Part shown: positions 51,023 to 60,480 of the stretch, one piece after another
Layout: each line of letters starts with the position of its first letter
Position numbering within the stretch: position 1 is the first letter of the stretch
Source of the DNA: Microbacterium sp.
GTDB lineage: Bacteria > Actinomycetota > Actinomycetes > Actinomycetales > Microbacteriaceae
Direction: 5' to 3'
Assembly (NCBI RefSeq): GCF_017305435.1
Contig: NZ_JAFKIP010000005.1
Coordinates: 62,001 to 126,000, forward strand
Length of the DNA stretch: 64,000 nucleotides
Translations under genes and position numbers: made by a program
Notes under the pieces: generated by a model
Database searches by the model: none
What the model was told of the DNA's origin: nothing
The model's input: only the letters and a program-made list of their open reading frames with translations

Positions 51023-51883
51023 ATGAGCATACAATCCACGATCGACGCGACGGCGGGCACGCTCTCGCCGTCGCTCGCGCGGGTAGCTGAGTTCATTCGC
51101 GCCAACCCGGCGGCCGTCGTCGACAACACCATCAACGAACTGGCTGGGCTGTGCAACACCTCCGTCGCCTCCGTCGTGCGGTTCTGCCGTTCGATAGGCC
51201 TCTCCGGCTATGCGCAGCTCCGTATGGCGCTCGCCTCCGAGATGGGCAAGGAGCGCGCGCAGTTCGGCGACGGGATGAGCTTCGGCTCTGACATCACCGA
51301 TGCGGACTCACTCAGCGACATCGTCGCGAAGATTCGCTCCCGTGAGATTCTCGCCATCGAGGAGACGCTCGCGGCGCTCGACGTCGACGACCTCGGTCGT
51401 GCCGCGTCGCTCATCAGCGAGTCGGACCGCATTCTGCTGTATGGCGTCGGGGCGAGTCAGTTCATCGCTGCGGACCTCGGCCATAAACTCCTGCGCATCG
51501 GCCGCCCCGCCGTCGTGCTCAGCGATCCGCACGAGGCATGGGCCTGTGCCGCACTCCCGCACCCGGGGACGGTCGCCATCGCCTTCTCGCACCGCGGCGA
51601 GACCCCCGAGACCAACCGGTTCGTCCAGATCGCTCGTGATGCGGCGGGTTCGACCGTGGGCGTCACGAGCGTGCGTGATTCGACGCTCGGACAGAACGTG
51701 GGGATCGTGCTGACGACGCAAGCCCGTGAGACCGACTTCCGGGCCGGGGCGATGGTCAGTCGCATTGCGCAACTGGCGCTCGTGGACTGTCTGTTCACCG
51801 CGATCGCACAGGGTCGCTATCAGCAGACGCTCGAGGCGCTGCGGGTGACGCGCGCCGCGACGCACGGCTCCGGCCGACCCTGA
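51023..51883 (+). CDS. MurR/RpiR-family transcriptional regulator
   Basis: 286 residues. N-terminal RpiR helix-turn-helix (SLARVAEFIRANPAAV, then LAGLCNTSVASVVRFCRSIGLSGYAQLR) and a C-terminal SIS domain that binds a phosphosugar (RILLYGVGASQFIA, IAFSHRGETPET). Family members MurR and NagR-like proteins sense MurNAc 6-P or GlcN 6-P. It is divergent from the kinase/murQ operon and precedes the GNAT/PIG-L/ABC genes, so it can control both. Confidence 0.92.
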   Translation: MSIQSTIDATAGTLSPSLARVAEFIRANPAAVVDNTINELAGLCNTSVASVVRFCRSIGLSGYAQLRMALASEMGKERAQFGDGMSFGSDITDADSLSDIVAKIRSREILAIEETLAALDVDDLGRAASLISESDRILLYGVGASQFIAADLGHKLLRIGRPAVVLSDPHEAWACAALPHPGTVAIAFSHRGETPETNRFVQIARDAAGSTVGVTSVRDSTLGQNVGIVLTTQARETDFRAGAMVSRIAQLALVDCLFTAIAQGRYQQTLEALRVTRAATHGSGRP

Positions 51884-51998
51884 GGAACGGCTCTGTTGGT
51901 AACGGGCATGTAAAACTTCTCCGTTCAACTCGCAATCTCTGAACATTCTTGTCAGAATGGGGCTCACCCGAACACAACCTTGATCAGAGAGGGCTTTC

Positions 51999-52964
51999 GT
52001 GAGCTCAGCAGGTCCGCTCGTCCGGCGCTTTCGTGCCGGCGATCTGAACGATCTGGCTGCCGCGTGGACGGCCGCCGCACCCCAAGACGCCATCACCCCC
52101 ACGCGTCTGCGCGATGTGATCCTGCTCGATCGGAACTTCGACGAGACCGGCCTGTTCATCGCGGAAGAGAACGGCCAGATCGTCGGCGCCTCCTACGCTG
52201 TGCGGCGCACCGTCGCCCACGACGGCGATGATCTCGAACCCGACACAGGCTGGATTCCGTTCTTCTTCGTCGTGCCCTCCGCCCGAGGTCGCGGGCTCGG
52301 GCGCACTCTGGTCACTGCGGCCATGGACTGGCTCCGGATGCACGATCGGTCTACGGTCGTGTTCTCCGCCTACACCCCCAATTACGTGCTCCCCGGGCTC
52401 GACGCCGACCGCTATCCCCAGGCGTCCGCGCTCCTCGCTTCGCTCGGCTTCACCCGCTTCGAACACCCGAGCGCGATGGACCGCACCCTCATCGGATACG
52501 CCGTTCCCGACGACGTCGCCGACCGCATCACCGAACTCCGCAAGGCCGGGTGGTACCTCGGTCACCCGACGTCGGACGATCTCGTCGCCCTGATCCGGCT
52601 CGCCGGCACAGAGTTCAACTCCGACTGGGCCCGCGCCATCCGAGAAGGAGTGGTGGCTGGCTCCCTGCCGCTCGAACGCATCATCATCGCGAAAGACCCG
52701 GCCGGGGCCCTCATCGGGTGGGCGCAGCACGGCACCTACGAACAGGTGATCGAACGCTTCGGGCCCTTCGGAGTCCTGCCGTCGAGCCGCGGCCTCGGCC
52801 TCGGCAAAGTCATCCTGCACCTGACGATGCAGAACATGGTCGCCCTCGGCGCCCACTCGGCGTGGTTCCTGTGGGCCGACGAGGGATCGACGGCATCTGG
52901 CCTGTACGCAAAGACCGGGTTCATCGCGACCCGGACGTTCGACATCCTCAGCGCTGAGCTGTGA
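51999..52964 (+). CDS. Two-domain GNAT N-acetyltransferase
   Basis: 321 residues from GTG 51999 (AGAGAGGG upstream). Two GNAT folds in tandem, each with an acetyl-CoA loop: FFVVPSARGRGLGRTLV in the first and FGVLPSSRGLGLGKVIL in the second. The NYVLPGLDADRYPQASALL segment separates them. The tandem layout resembles mycothiol synthase, but the gene sits with amino sugar genes and a PIG-L deacetylase. N-acetylation of an amino sugar or muropeptide-derived amine is a reasonable guess. Confidence 0.85.
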   Translation: MSSAGPLVRRFRAGDLNDLAAAWTAAAPQDAITPTRLRDVILLDRNFDETGLFIAEENGQIVGASYAVRRTVAHDGDDLEPDTGWIPFFFVVPSARGRGLGRTLVTAAMDWLRMHDRSTVVFSAYTPNYVLPGLDADRYPQASALLASLGFTRFEHPSAMDRTLIGYAVPDDVADRITELRKAGWYLGHPTSDDLVALIRLAGTEFNSDWARAIREGVVAGSLPLERIIIAKDPAGALIGWAQHGTYEQVIERFGPFGVLPSSRGLGLGKVILHLTMQNMVALGAHSAWFLWADEGSTASGLYAKTGFIATRTFDILSAEL

Positions 52965-52977
52965 GAGGAAGAGCCCG

Positions 52978-53670
52978 ATGAGCAGAACAGTCGTCGCAAT
53001 CGGAGGTCACATCGGTGACGCCGAACTGATGGCCGGCCCCGTGCTGGCCAAGGTCGTTCTCGAAGGAGGGCGCGCCATCATCATCGACTGCACCTATGGC
53101 GAGCGCGGACACCCCCGCCTCACCCCGAGCGAGTACCGCCCCCAGAAACTGCACGAAGCGCAGTTCTTCGCAGATGCGATCGGGGCCGAACTGCACGTGC
53201 TCGACTACTCCGACGGGTTCCTTCCCGACGACGAAGAAGTGGCCGAGCACATCTCCGCCATCCTGCGCGAAGCGCGACCGGATGTCGTCATCACCCACTG
53301 GCTGTCGTCGATGCACCGCGATCACGAGCGTGCCGCTCAGGCCGCGCTGCGCGCGGTCTTCCTCGCCTCGATTCCGCGCGAGGAGATCGAGGCACCCCGT
53401 CACACCGTGCCCACGATCCTCCACGCGGAGAACTGGGAGGACATGGAGGGGTTCGAGGCCGACACCTACATCGAGATCCCGCCAGATGCCTTCGACCGCT
53501 GGCTCGAAGGCATCAGCGAGCACGCATTCGCCCGCGGAGAGACCTACGGGTTCCGGTTCATCGACTACTACTCGGCCCTCATGACGGTGAAGGGATGCCT
53601 CGTGGGAGCCGAGCGGGCCGTTGCGCTGAAGTCCGCCGGCACGGAGAAGTTCACCCTCGCGGGCCCCTGA
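52978..53670 (+). CDS. PIG-L-family deacetylase with variant HxGD motif
   Basis: 230 residues. The family zinc motif normally reads HPDD; here GGHIGDAEL keeps the His11 and Asp14 zinc ligands but has Gly13 where the general-base Asp is expected. The second site (SSMHRDHERA) supplies the third zinc ligand. PIG-L enzymes remove N-acetyl groups from GlcNAc-type sugars. Thirteen bases separate it from the GNAT gene, so opposing acetylation and deacetylation steps are made together. The motif change could mean altered or shifted catalysis. Confidence 0.85.
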   Translation: MSRTVVAIGGHIGDAELMAGPVLAKVVLEGGRAIIIDCTYGERGHPRLTPSEYRPQKLHEAQFFADAIGAELHVLDYSDGFLPDDEEVAEHISAILREARPDVVITHWLSSMHRDHERAAQAALRAVFLASIPREEIEAPRHTVPTILHAENWEDMEGFEADTYIEIPPDAFDRWLEGISEHAFARGETYGFRFIDYYSALMTVKGCLVGAERAVALKSAGTEKFTLAGP

Positions 53671-53725
53671 TCTCCCCTCTCACCCTCGCTGCAGTCACAT
53701 CGCACTCACACAGGAAGGCACCACC

Positions 53726-55048
53726 ATGAACAGGAAACACCAGCTCGCCGCTGCCGGAATCGGCCTCGTGGCCATCGCATCACTCGCCGGCTGCGCCGGG
53801 ACCACTTCGTCCGCGCCGAGTGACGGCAGCGGCGTCGAGATCACGTACCTCACCCATTGGGGGCCCGAGCAGACGGCTCAGCTCGAGGCTGCGGCCGCCG
53901 CGTTCACGGCGGAGAACCCTGATGTCACCATCAAGGTTCAGTCGGTGCCGTTCGATCAGCTGCTCTCGACGCTGGCCACTCAGGGAAGCGGCCCGGATGG
54001 CCCGACGATCACCAACATCTACACCGCCTGGCTCCCCCAGCTGGCATCCGATGGGATCGTCGGCCCGGCACCGGCCGACGTCGCCGCTGACGTGACCGCG
54101 AACTACGGCGCGGGATTCGCGGCCGCGGCATCCACCGAAGGCAGCGTCTACGGTGTGCCGAACGAGGTCGCGCTCTACCAGCTCAACTACAACACGGAGC
54201 TTTTCCAGGCGGCCGGGATCAGCGAGGCGCCCGCCGACTGGGATGCCCTCATCGCCGATGCGACGGCGCTGAAGGGCGCGGGCGTGAAGAACCCGTACGG
54301 CTTCATCACGGCGTGGGGCAACGGCGTCGTCCACCCCTTCCTGTCGCTGCTCGCCTCCAACGGCGGATCGTTCCTCAATGCAGACGGCACCGCATCGGCC
54401 TTGACGTCGCCCGAAGCGCTCGAAGTCGCGCGCCTCTATGAAGAGCTCGTGGACAAGGGGCTCACCGACATCTCGCTGTCGACGGCCGATGCCAACACGA
54501 CCGGTCCGTATCTCGACTCGTTCTCGCAGAACCTCACCGGCATGATCGTGATGGCCAACTGGTGGAAGGGGACGCTCGAGTCGGCGATGGGCGACGGGTT
54601 CTCCGACATCGCCAGCGCACCGATCCCGGTCGGTCCGTCGGGCGACGTGTCGTCGTCGATCTCGTACACGTGGGCCAACGTCGTGAGCAGCAAGGCTGAC
54701 GAAGCCAAGCAGAAGGCCGCGTGGGAGTTCCTCACCTATCTGAACGGCCCGGACTCGGGGGCGGCCGGCTCGTCGGCCATGGGCGACATCCTGATCGGCA
54801 TGGGCATCCTGCCGAGCCGCACCAGCGACCTCGACGCGCACGCCGCTGAGCTGAACACCCCGTTCCTCACGTCATACGTCGAGGCACAGGCCACCGCAAC
54901 GCCCTTCCCGACGGTCAACGGTGTCGCCGAGGCGACCACCGCCCTCCAGACGGAGCTGGAGGCGCTGTTGAACGGCCAGAAGGACGCTGCCACGGCGATG
55001 AAGGATGCCGACGCCGCGGTGAATGCCGCACTGTCCGCCGCCCGCTGA
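53726..55048 (+). CDS. Family 1 sugar ABC transporter substrate-binding lipoprotein
   Basis: 440 residues. Lipobox IASLAGC (Cys23), then a SBP_bac_1/MalE-like fold: EITYLTHWGPEQ at the start, LYQLNYNTELFQAAGI and AWEFLTYLNGPDSGAA further on. A good ribosome binding site (AGGAAGG) precedes the ATG. It starts the importer section after the PIG-L gene with a 55-bp gap. Specificity for MurNAc, an amino sugar or a muropeptide is inferred from the neighbours. No ATPase gene is adjacent, so a shared MsiK-type ATPase is presumably used. Confidence 0.9.
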   Translation: MNRKHQLAAAGIGLVAIASLAGCAGTTSSAPSDGSGVEITYLTHWGPEQTAQLEAAAAAFTAENPDVTIKVQSVPFDQLLSTLATQGSGPDGPTITNIYTAWLPQLASDGIVGPAPADVAADVTANYGAGFAAAASTEGSVYGVPNEVALYQLNYNTELFQAAGISEAPADWDALIADATALKGAGVKNPYGFITAWGNGVVHPFLSLLASNGGSFLNADGTASALTSPEALEVARLYEELVDKGLTDISLSTADANTTGPYLDSFSQNLTGMIVMANWWKGTLESAMGDGFSDIASAPIPVGPSGDVSSSISYTWANVVSSKADEAKQKAAWEFLTYLNGPDSGAAGSSAMGDILIGMGILPSRTSDLDAHAAELNTPFLTSYVEAQATATPFPTVNGVAEATTALQTELEALLNGQKDAATAMKDADAAVNAALSAAR

Positions 55049-55120
55049 GTTCGCTACCCGCTCGGGGGAAGGGGCATCTCGGTGCCTCTTCCCCCGCACC
55101 TTGACATCGAAGGAGACCGC

Positions 55121-56041
55121 ATGGCGACCGTCACGGTCACGACCGGCCGCAGGGGCCGACGCACGGGCGGCCGACAGCATGTCGGCTTCTGGTCGGCCCT
55201 GTTCCTGAGCCCCACCATCCTCGTGATCGGCCTGTTCACGGTGATTCCGCTCATCATCACGGTGGTGATCAGTTTCACCGACTGGTCGGTGTTCCGGGCG
55301 CTGGGCGATTGGAAGTTCGTCGGTCTGCGCAACTATGAGGCGCTCCTGGCCAACACGACCCGTCTCCAGGCGATATGGAACACGGTCGCCTACGTCGTCC
55401 TGTCCGTCGTCTTCACGGTCCCGCTCGCTGCGCTCGTGGCGATGCTGCTGTACTTCCCGAAGCTCAAGGGGGCGGGCTTCGTCCGCGTGGCGCTGTTCGC
55501 CACCTACGTCATTCCGACCATCGCCGTCGTGATCGTCTGGGGCAATCTCTATGCCCCCGGGTACGGCCCCTTCTCCGCCATCTTCACGGCGGTGGGGCTC
55601 CCATCGCCGGGATGGCTGAGCGACCCGCGCATCGCTCTCTTCTCGGTGGTCATCTTCAACGTGTGGCAGATGCTCGGCTACTACGTGATCCTCATCACGG
55701 CGGGGCTGACGCAGATCCCCGAAGAGCTCTACGAGGCCGCGAAGATCGACGGAGCCGGCATCTTCCGCCAGACGTGGTCGGTGACGGTGCCCCTGCTTCG
55801 CCCGACGCTGCTCTTCGTGCTCCTCATGACCGTCGTCAACTCGATTCAGGTCTTCGACCCCATCTATCTGCTCACCCGCGGGGGCCCCGCCAACGCAACC
55901 AACGTTCTCTCCTACGAGATCCAACGTGCGGCGTTCGAGTACGGCAAGGCGGGCGATGCCGCAGCGCTGTCGGTGTCGCTGTTGATGATCGTCGTACTCG
56001 TCGGCGCGATCGCCGTCATCGTGGTGAGGAGAAGAAAGTGA
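55121..56041 (+). CDS. Sugar ABC transporter permease (MalF/UgpA type)
   Basis: 306 residues from ATG 55121 (AAGGAG five bases upstream). Six helices with the EAA loop EELYEAAKIDGAGIFRQTW that docks the ATPase. A basic Arg/Gly-rich N-terminus precedes the first helix. Its stop overlaps the next permease start (GTGA). Half of the import channel for the binding protein upstream. Confidence 0.93.
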   Translation: MATVTVTTGRRGRRTGGRQHVGFWSALFLSPTILVIGLFTVIPLIITVVISFTDWSVFRALGDWKFVGLRNYEALLANTTRLQAIWNTVAYVVLSVVFTVPLAALVAMLLYFPKLKGAGFVRVALFATYVIPTIAVVIVWGNLYAPGYGPFSAIFTAVGLPSPGWLSDPRIALFSVVIFNVWQMLGYYVILITAGLTQIPEELYEAAKIDGAGIFRQTWSVTVPLLRPTLLFVLLMTVVNSIQVFDPIYLLTRGGPANATNVLSYEIQRAAFEYGKAGDAAALSVSLLMIVVLVGAIAVIVVRRRK

Positions 56042-56922
56042 CTCAGATGACCGCGACAGTCATCCCGGAGCTCGCCGCCGTCCGCCGTCGGCCCGCCCGC
56101 CCCCGCATCCAGCGCGTCGCGCTCTACGTGATCCTCGTCGGGGTCGCCGTCGTGCCGCTCTTTCCTCTTTACTGGCTCGTCATCTCGTCGTTCAAGACAC
56201 CGCAGGAGTTCTCACAGATTCCGCCGACGTGGTTTCCCGCAGATCCGACGCTCGGCCAGATGGAGACGGCGCTGACGGCGGTTCCGTTCGCGCAGTCGCT
56301 TCTCAACAGCGTGATCATCGCGGGCGGCAGCACGCTGTCGGTGCTGATCACGAGCGTCTTCGCCGGATACGTCTTCGCGAAGCACTCATTCCGTGGGCGT
56401 GACGCGATCTTCTGGGCGATCGTCGCGACGATGTTCCTGCCGCCCGTCGTCACACTCGTGCCGCTGTATTCGATGGTCAACGCGATGGGCGTCGGAGACA
56501 GCTATATCGGTGTCATGCTGCCGTGGCTCGCCAACGCGTTCGGCATTTTCTTGATGCGGCAGTTCATCCTGGGGGTCCCCGATGAGATCATCGAAGCCGC
56601 GCGCGTGGACGGTGCGGGCGAAATACGGATCGTGCTCCAGTTCGTCGTACCGCTCATCAAGCCCGCGATGGTCACTTTAGCCGTGTTCATGTTCGTCTAC
56701 GCGTGGAACAACTTCCTGTGGCCGGTGACCCTCTTGAAGTCCGAAGAGCTCTACCCCGTGGTGCTCACCGTCAACCGTCTCATGGCCTACACGATGAGTT
56801 TTGACTTCCGAAACGTGGTGCTGGCCGGAACCCTCGTGGCATCCTTGCCGACGCTGATCATCTTCGTGCTCACGCAGCGCGTGTTCGTTCAGGGGATCGC
56901 GTCGACCGGCGTCAAAGGGTAG
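56038..56922 (+). CDS. Sugar ABC transporter permease (MalG/UgpE type)
   Basis: 294 residues from GTG 56038, which follows AGGAG and overlaps the previous stop. Six helices. EAA loop DEIIEAARVDGAGEIRI, and the FMFVYAWNNFLWPV segment typical of MalG-type permeases. Ends the importer operon; no ATPase follows, and the next gene is convergent. Confidence 0.93.
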   Translation: MTQMTATVIPELAAVRRRPARPRIQRVALYVILVGVAVVPLFPLYWLVISSFKTPQEFSQIPPTWFPADPTLGQMETALTAVPFAQSLLNSVIIAGGSTLSVLITSVFAGYVFAKHSFRGRDAIFWAIVATMFLPPVVTLVPLYSMVNAMGVGDSYIGVMLPWLANAFGIFLMRQFILGVPDEIIEAARVDGAGEIRIVLQFVVPLIKPAMVTLAVFMFVYAWNNFLWPVTLLKSEELYPVVLTVNRLMAYTMSFDFRNVVLAGTLVASLPTLIIFVLTQRVFVQGIASTGVKG

Positions 56923-56982
56923 ACGCTCAGAGCGCAGCCCCCGCGACTCGGTGGCCTCGCATCGACGGATGCCTCGGCGAGA

Positions 56983-58860
56983 TCACGCCGCCAGGAACCC
57001 GGCGAACACCGCGGTCAGTTCGTCCCTGGCCGTCAGCGGCAGCACGCGGGAGACGTACTGATCGGGCCGCACCAGCACGATCGCGCCGTCGGCGTGGATG
57101 CCGCGGGCCGCGAACAGGTCGTTCGCGGGGTCGGGAGTCCACACCTTCTCCCAGTCCTGGAGTCCGAGTGGACCGGTGCGGGGCAGGAGCACCGCCGGCA
57201 GGCTCGTGAGGTCGAGATCGTGGTGCGAACCGCGGAAGATGGCCTGCACGTCGAGGACGGCGTCGAGGTCGTCATCCGCCCTGCCGAAACGCCGCAGTGG
57301 CGAGCCCGGCGCGCGCTCGAGCCACTGCGCGAGCTCGATCAAGCCTGTGCCCTGCGAGTCGTCGAAGGCGTAGAGGCGCCAGCGTCCGTCGGCGCGATGA
57401 GTGTGGCCGAGGTGCATGCGGCGGGCGTCGGCGACGCGGACGGCGGGGACGGCGTGGAAGCGCGTACCGATCTCGAACCCCGCGGCCAGGTGCTGATGCT
57501 CGTCGGTGCCGGTGAGCACCGAGGGAGAGTACCGCGTGGCGAGACCGGCCGTATAGCGACCTTGTCGCGCGAACTCCTCCTGCATCTGCGCGGCGGTCAC
57601 ACCGCCGCGCTCGGGGTGGTCGGCGTCGGCTACCGGCTGGGCGATGAAGGCGGACCAGTGTCGGTCGAAGTCGATGAGATCCCGGGCGATCGCGTGACGC
57701 TCGGCCGAGTACGTGTGCAGCAGCGAGGCCGGCGAGCGTCCCTCGAGCACGGCGGCGAGTTTCCAGCCGAGGTTGAACGCGTCCTGCATGGACACGTTCA
57801 TGCCCTGCCCGGCTTTCGCCGAGTGGGTGTGGCACGCATCCCCCGCGATGAACACGCGGGGTTCGCGGTCCTCGTCCGCATCCGCCACGTCGTCGAAGCG
57901 GTCGGTGACGCGTTGACCGACTTCGTACACGGAAGACCATGCGACCGACCGCACGTCGATCGCGTAGGGGTGCAGGATGCCGTTGGCGACCGCCGTCAAC
58001 TGCTCGACCGTCGTCGTGCGCACCGCCGTGTCGCCAGCCTGTATATCGCCGAGGTCGACGTACAGGCGCACCATGTTGCCGCCTTCGCGCGGGATCATCA
58101 GGAGGCTGCCGTGGCCGTCGGACTGCACGATGTTCTTCGTGCGCCAATCGGGGAAGTCGGTGACGGCGAGCACGTCCATGACGCCCCACGCGTGGTTCGC
58201 CGAGTCGCCGACCAGTGCGCGTCCGATGGCGCGGCGCACCTCGCTGCGCGCGCCGTCACAGCCCACGACGTAGCGCGCGCGCACGATCACGTCGCGATCG
58301 CCTCGGCGCAGCGTGACGGTGACCGGATGGTCGCCCTCGCCGATGCTGAGACCGGCGAAGGAGACCCCGTAGTCCACCTGGAACCGACTCGCCGATCGGG
58401 CGGCATGGTCGAGGAGGTATTGCTGCATGCGCGCCTGGTTCACGATGACGTGCGGGAACTCGCTGAGGCCCTCGGGGGTATCGTGCACCCAACCGGTGCG
58501 CTGGATGCGGGATCGATCGTCCTCGGACGGCCCCCAGAAGCGCACCTCGTTGACCCAGTACGCCTCGCGCAGGAGCGCGTCGGCCAGGCCGAACGCGTGG
58601 AACATCTCGACGGTGCGACAGGCCACCCCATCCGCCTGGCCGACCTCGAGCGGTCCTTCGCGGCGCTCGACGAGGCGTGTGGCGATCGACGGGAACGCCG
58701 CGAGCTGCGCCGCCAGCACCGTTCCGGCCGGGCCCGCGCCGACGATCAACACGTCTATCTCATCGGGGAGATCCGGCGAGTCGGTGCGGCGCTCGTCGAC
58801 CACCGCGGCGGGAAGGACGTCGGGGTCGCCGGGCCGGTACCCGTCGCGGTAGAACTGCAT
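56983..58860 (-). CDS. FAD-dependent aromatic monooxygenase (phenol 2-monooxygenase type)
   Basis: 625 residues, group A flavin monooxygenase. Rossmann motif VLIVGAGPAGTVLAAQL (near residue 40), NADPH/FAD DG motif VVGCDGARSEVRRAIG, and GD motif FIAGDACHTHSAKAGQGMN. The C-terminal 180 residues form the thioredoxin-like dimerisation domain of phenol hydroxylases (ending VLPLTARDELTAVFAGF). It hydroxylates a phenolic ring using NADPH and oxygen. It is the last gene of the minus-strand operon at 57-64 kb, so an aromatic or phenolic compound is the likely pathway substrate. Confidence 0.9.
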   Translation of the reverse strand: MQFYRDGYRPGDPDVLPAAVVDERRTDSPDLPDEIDVLIVGAGPAGTVLAAQLAAFPSIATRLVERREGPLEVGQADGVACRTVEMFHAFGLADALLREAYWVNEVRFWGPSEDDRSRIQRTGWVHDTPEGLSEFPHVIVNQARMQQYLLDHAARSASRFQVDYGVSFAGLSIGEGDHPVTVTLRRGDRDVIVRARYVVGCDGARSEVRRAIGRALVGDSANHAWGVMDVLAVTDFPDWRTKNIVQSDGHGSLLMIPREGGNMVRLYVDLGDIQAGDTAVRTTTVEQLTAVANGILHPYAIDVRSVAWSSVYEVGQRVTDRFDDVADADEDREPRVFIAGDACHTHSAKAGQGMNVSMQDAFNLGWKLAAVLEGRSPASLLHTYSAERHAIARDLIDFDRHWSAFIAQPVADADHPERGGVTAAQMQEEFARQGRYTAGLATRYSPSVLTGTDEHQHLAAGFEIGTRFHAVPAVRVADARRMHLGHTHRADGRWRLYAFDDSQGTGLIELAQWLERAPGSPLRRFGRADDDLDAVLDVQAIFRGSHHDLDLTSLPAVLLPRTGPLGLQDWEKVWTPDPANDLFAARGIHADGAIVLVRPDQYVSRVLPLTARDELTAVFAGFLAA

Positions 58861-58908
58861 CTCTCGTGCCTTTCTCAGTGCTCAGCAGGGGTGTCGTGCG
58901 ATCCGATG

Positions 58909-60480
58909 TCAGGGAAGGACGCTCAACTCGGCGACGGGCGTGTCGAGCACCGAGTGCGTCGCACCCACCGGGATGAGGTCGTCGCGGGCGGCGGCGTGCG
59001 CGGCGTGACGCCCCGCGATGCGGCCCGACACCATCGCCCATCCGATGTGGAGACCGTGATTGAGCAGCTGCAGCCCGCCTTGCCCCGTCGAACCCGCGGC
59101 ATACAGGCCGGGGATGACATCGCCTTCGGCGGTCGTCACGCGCAGCGTCGTGTCGACGGCGAGCCCGCCGTCGGCGAGTGTGACGTACGACCGCATCGGG
59201 CCGAGGGCGAAGTACGGGCCTGCGCCGATGCCGGCGCCGAATCTCTCCCGGCCGAACTCGGGGTCGTGGCCCGCCGCCCGATACTCCCGGATCTTCGCCA
59301 ACGTTTCGGCGAGGCCCTCCGGGTCGATGCCCGTGCTCATCGCCAGCTCCTCGATCGTCGCTGCCGTGTGGAACATGTCAGGTCGGTAGCGGGCATAGTC
59401 GGGGACGTACGCATACGCCACGCCGGGGAAGGTCGACACAGGGTTCGGCCAGGCCGAGAAGCGCTCTGCCACTGCGGCGTCGAAGATCATGTACCCGGCA
59501 CCGCTGTCGGCGGCGACTCCGCGGGCGAGCGCCCGGTCGGTGTCTTCGTTCGCGAGGCGTCGACCATGCTTGTTGACCAGGATCGCCCCCGCCGCATACA
59601 TCGTGTTGTTGGGCCCGACCCAGCTAGTCAGGGCGCCGCGGAGCAACACGGCGAGCAGCCGCTTGGGAAGGCGCTCGGCGATCAGGCGCACTACCCGCGA
59701 CACGGAGGGATGCGACGGCAGCAGCTTGATCGGGTCGGGGAAGCGTCCGGGCGGAAAGCGCAGCCCTTCGTACAGGCGGTCCATCTGGAGCATCACCCCG
59801 CCCACCTCGCAGCCCAGCCGGAACCCGTCACCCGTGCTGTTCGGGTTCACAGCGGGTACGCGTGCGGCGTCCTCGCCGACATATGCGGCTTTCAGGTCTG
59901 CCGCGGCGGAGTAGTCCCCAGTCGCGAGCACGACGGCGCGGTGGGCCAGATAGCGGGTGCCGGCCACGGCTGCTCCGACCACCTCGCCACGGGCATTGCG
60001 CAGCAGCCGGTCGACGCGGGCGTCGGTCACGATCCGCACACCACGGCGACGAGCTTCGCGCAGAAGGGCCGTGACGTAGGCGCTCGAGTTCGGCAGCACG
60101 TTGTGCATCCGCGGCTTCTCATACGGCGGCTCGGGGGTCGGGCCCAGAAACTGCACGCCGATGCTCGAGAGCCACTCGAGGGTCGGGCCCGCGTTCTCGG
60201 CGAGAATCCGGCGCAGCGCCGTGTTCTCGCGTGCCTCATCGGGGCCGTTGGCGACTTTCATATCTTCGATGAACAGCTCGATCGAGTCGTTCACGCCGGC
60301 CCGGTATTGGTACGCGGTGTTGGCTGCGGTGAAACTGCCGACCGACATACCGGTGCTGCCGCCCGGCTGGGGGCACTTCTCCAGCACGGTCACCTCCGCA
60401 CCGCTCGTGGCCGCGGAGATCGCGGCACTCAGGCCCGAACCCCCGCCGCCGATGATCAGGACATCCGTCGTGACGTTCAC
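58909..60480 (-). CDS. FAD-dependent oxidoreductase, fumarate reductase/FAD_binding_2 family (third of three)
   Basis: 523 residues from GTG 60480 (GGAG upstream), overlapping the stop of the previous gene. VLIIGGGGSGLSAAISA at the N-terminus, GGSTGMSVGSF next, and GLYAAGSTGQGGLQLLNHG at the end. It has the FAD and capping domains of fumarate-reductase-like flavoproteins without a flavocytochrome heme domain, export signal or covalent-FMN motif, so it is cytoplasmic. Substrate unknown; reduction or dehydrogenation next to a carbonyl is the family theme. Confidence 0.83.
   Translation of the reverse strand: MNVTTDVLIIGGGGSGLSAAISAATSGAEVTVLEKCPQPGGSTGMSVGSFTAANTAYQYRAGVNDSIELFIEDMKVANGPDEARENTALRRILAENAGPTLEWLSSIGVQFLGPTPEPPYEKPRMHNVLPNSSAYVTALLREARRRGVRIVTDARVDRLLRNARGEVVGAAVAGTRYLAHRAVVLATGDYSAAADLKAAYVGEDAARVPAVNPNSTGDGFRLGCEVGGVMLQMDRLYEGLRFPPGRFPDPIKLLPSHPSVSRVVRLIAERLPKRLLAVLLRGALTSWVGPNNTMYAAGAILVNKHGRRLANEDTDRALARGVAADSGAGYMIFDAAVAERFSAWPNPVSTFPGVAYAYVPDYARYRPDMFHTAATIEELAMSTGIDPEGLAETLAKIREYRAAGHDPEFGRERFGAGIGAGPYFALGPMRSYVTLADGGLAVDTTLRVTTAEGDVIPGLYAAGSTGQGGLQLLNHGLHIGWAMVSGRIAGRHAAHAAARDDLIPVGATHSVLDTPVAELSVLP

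Noticed and set aside
51999-53670. GNAT and PIG-L as mycothiol genes mshD and mshB
   Set aside because: The tandem GNAT layout and PIG-L fold are suggestive, but the HIGD motif change and location inside a MurR/MurQ/sugar-import locus argue for amino sugar metabolism.
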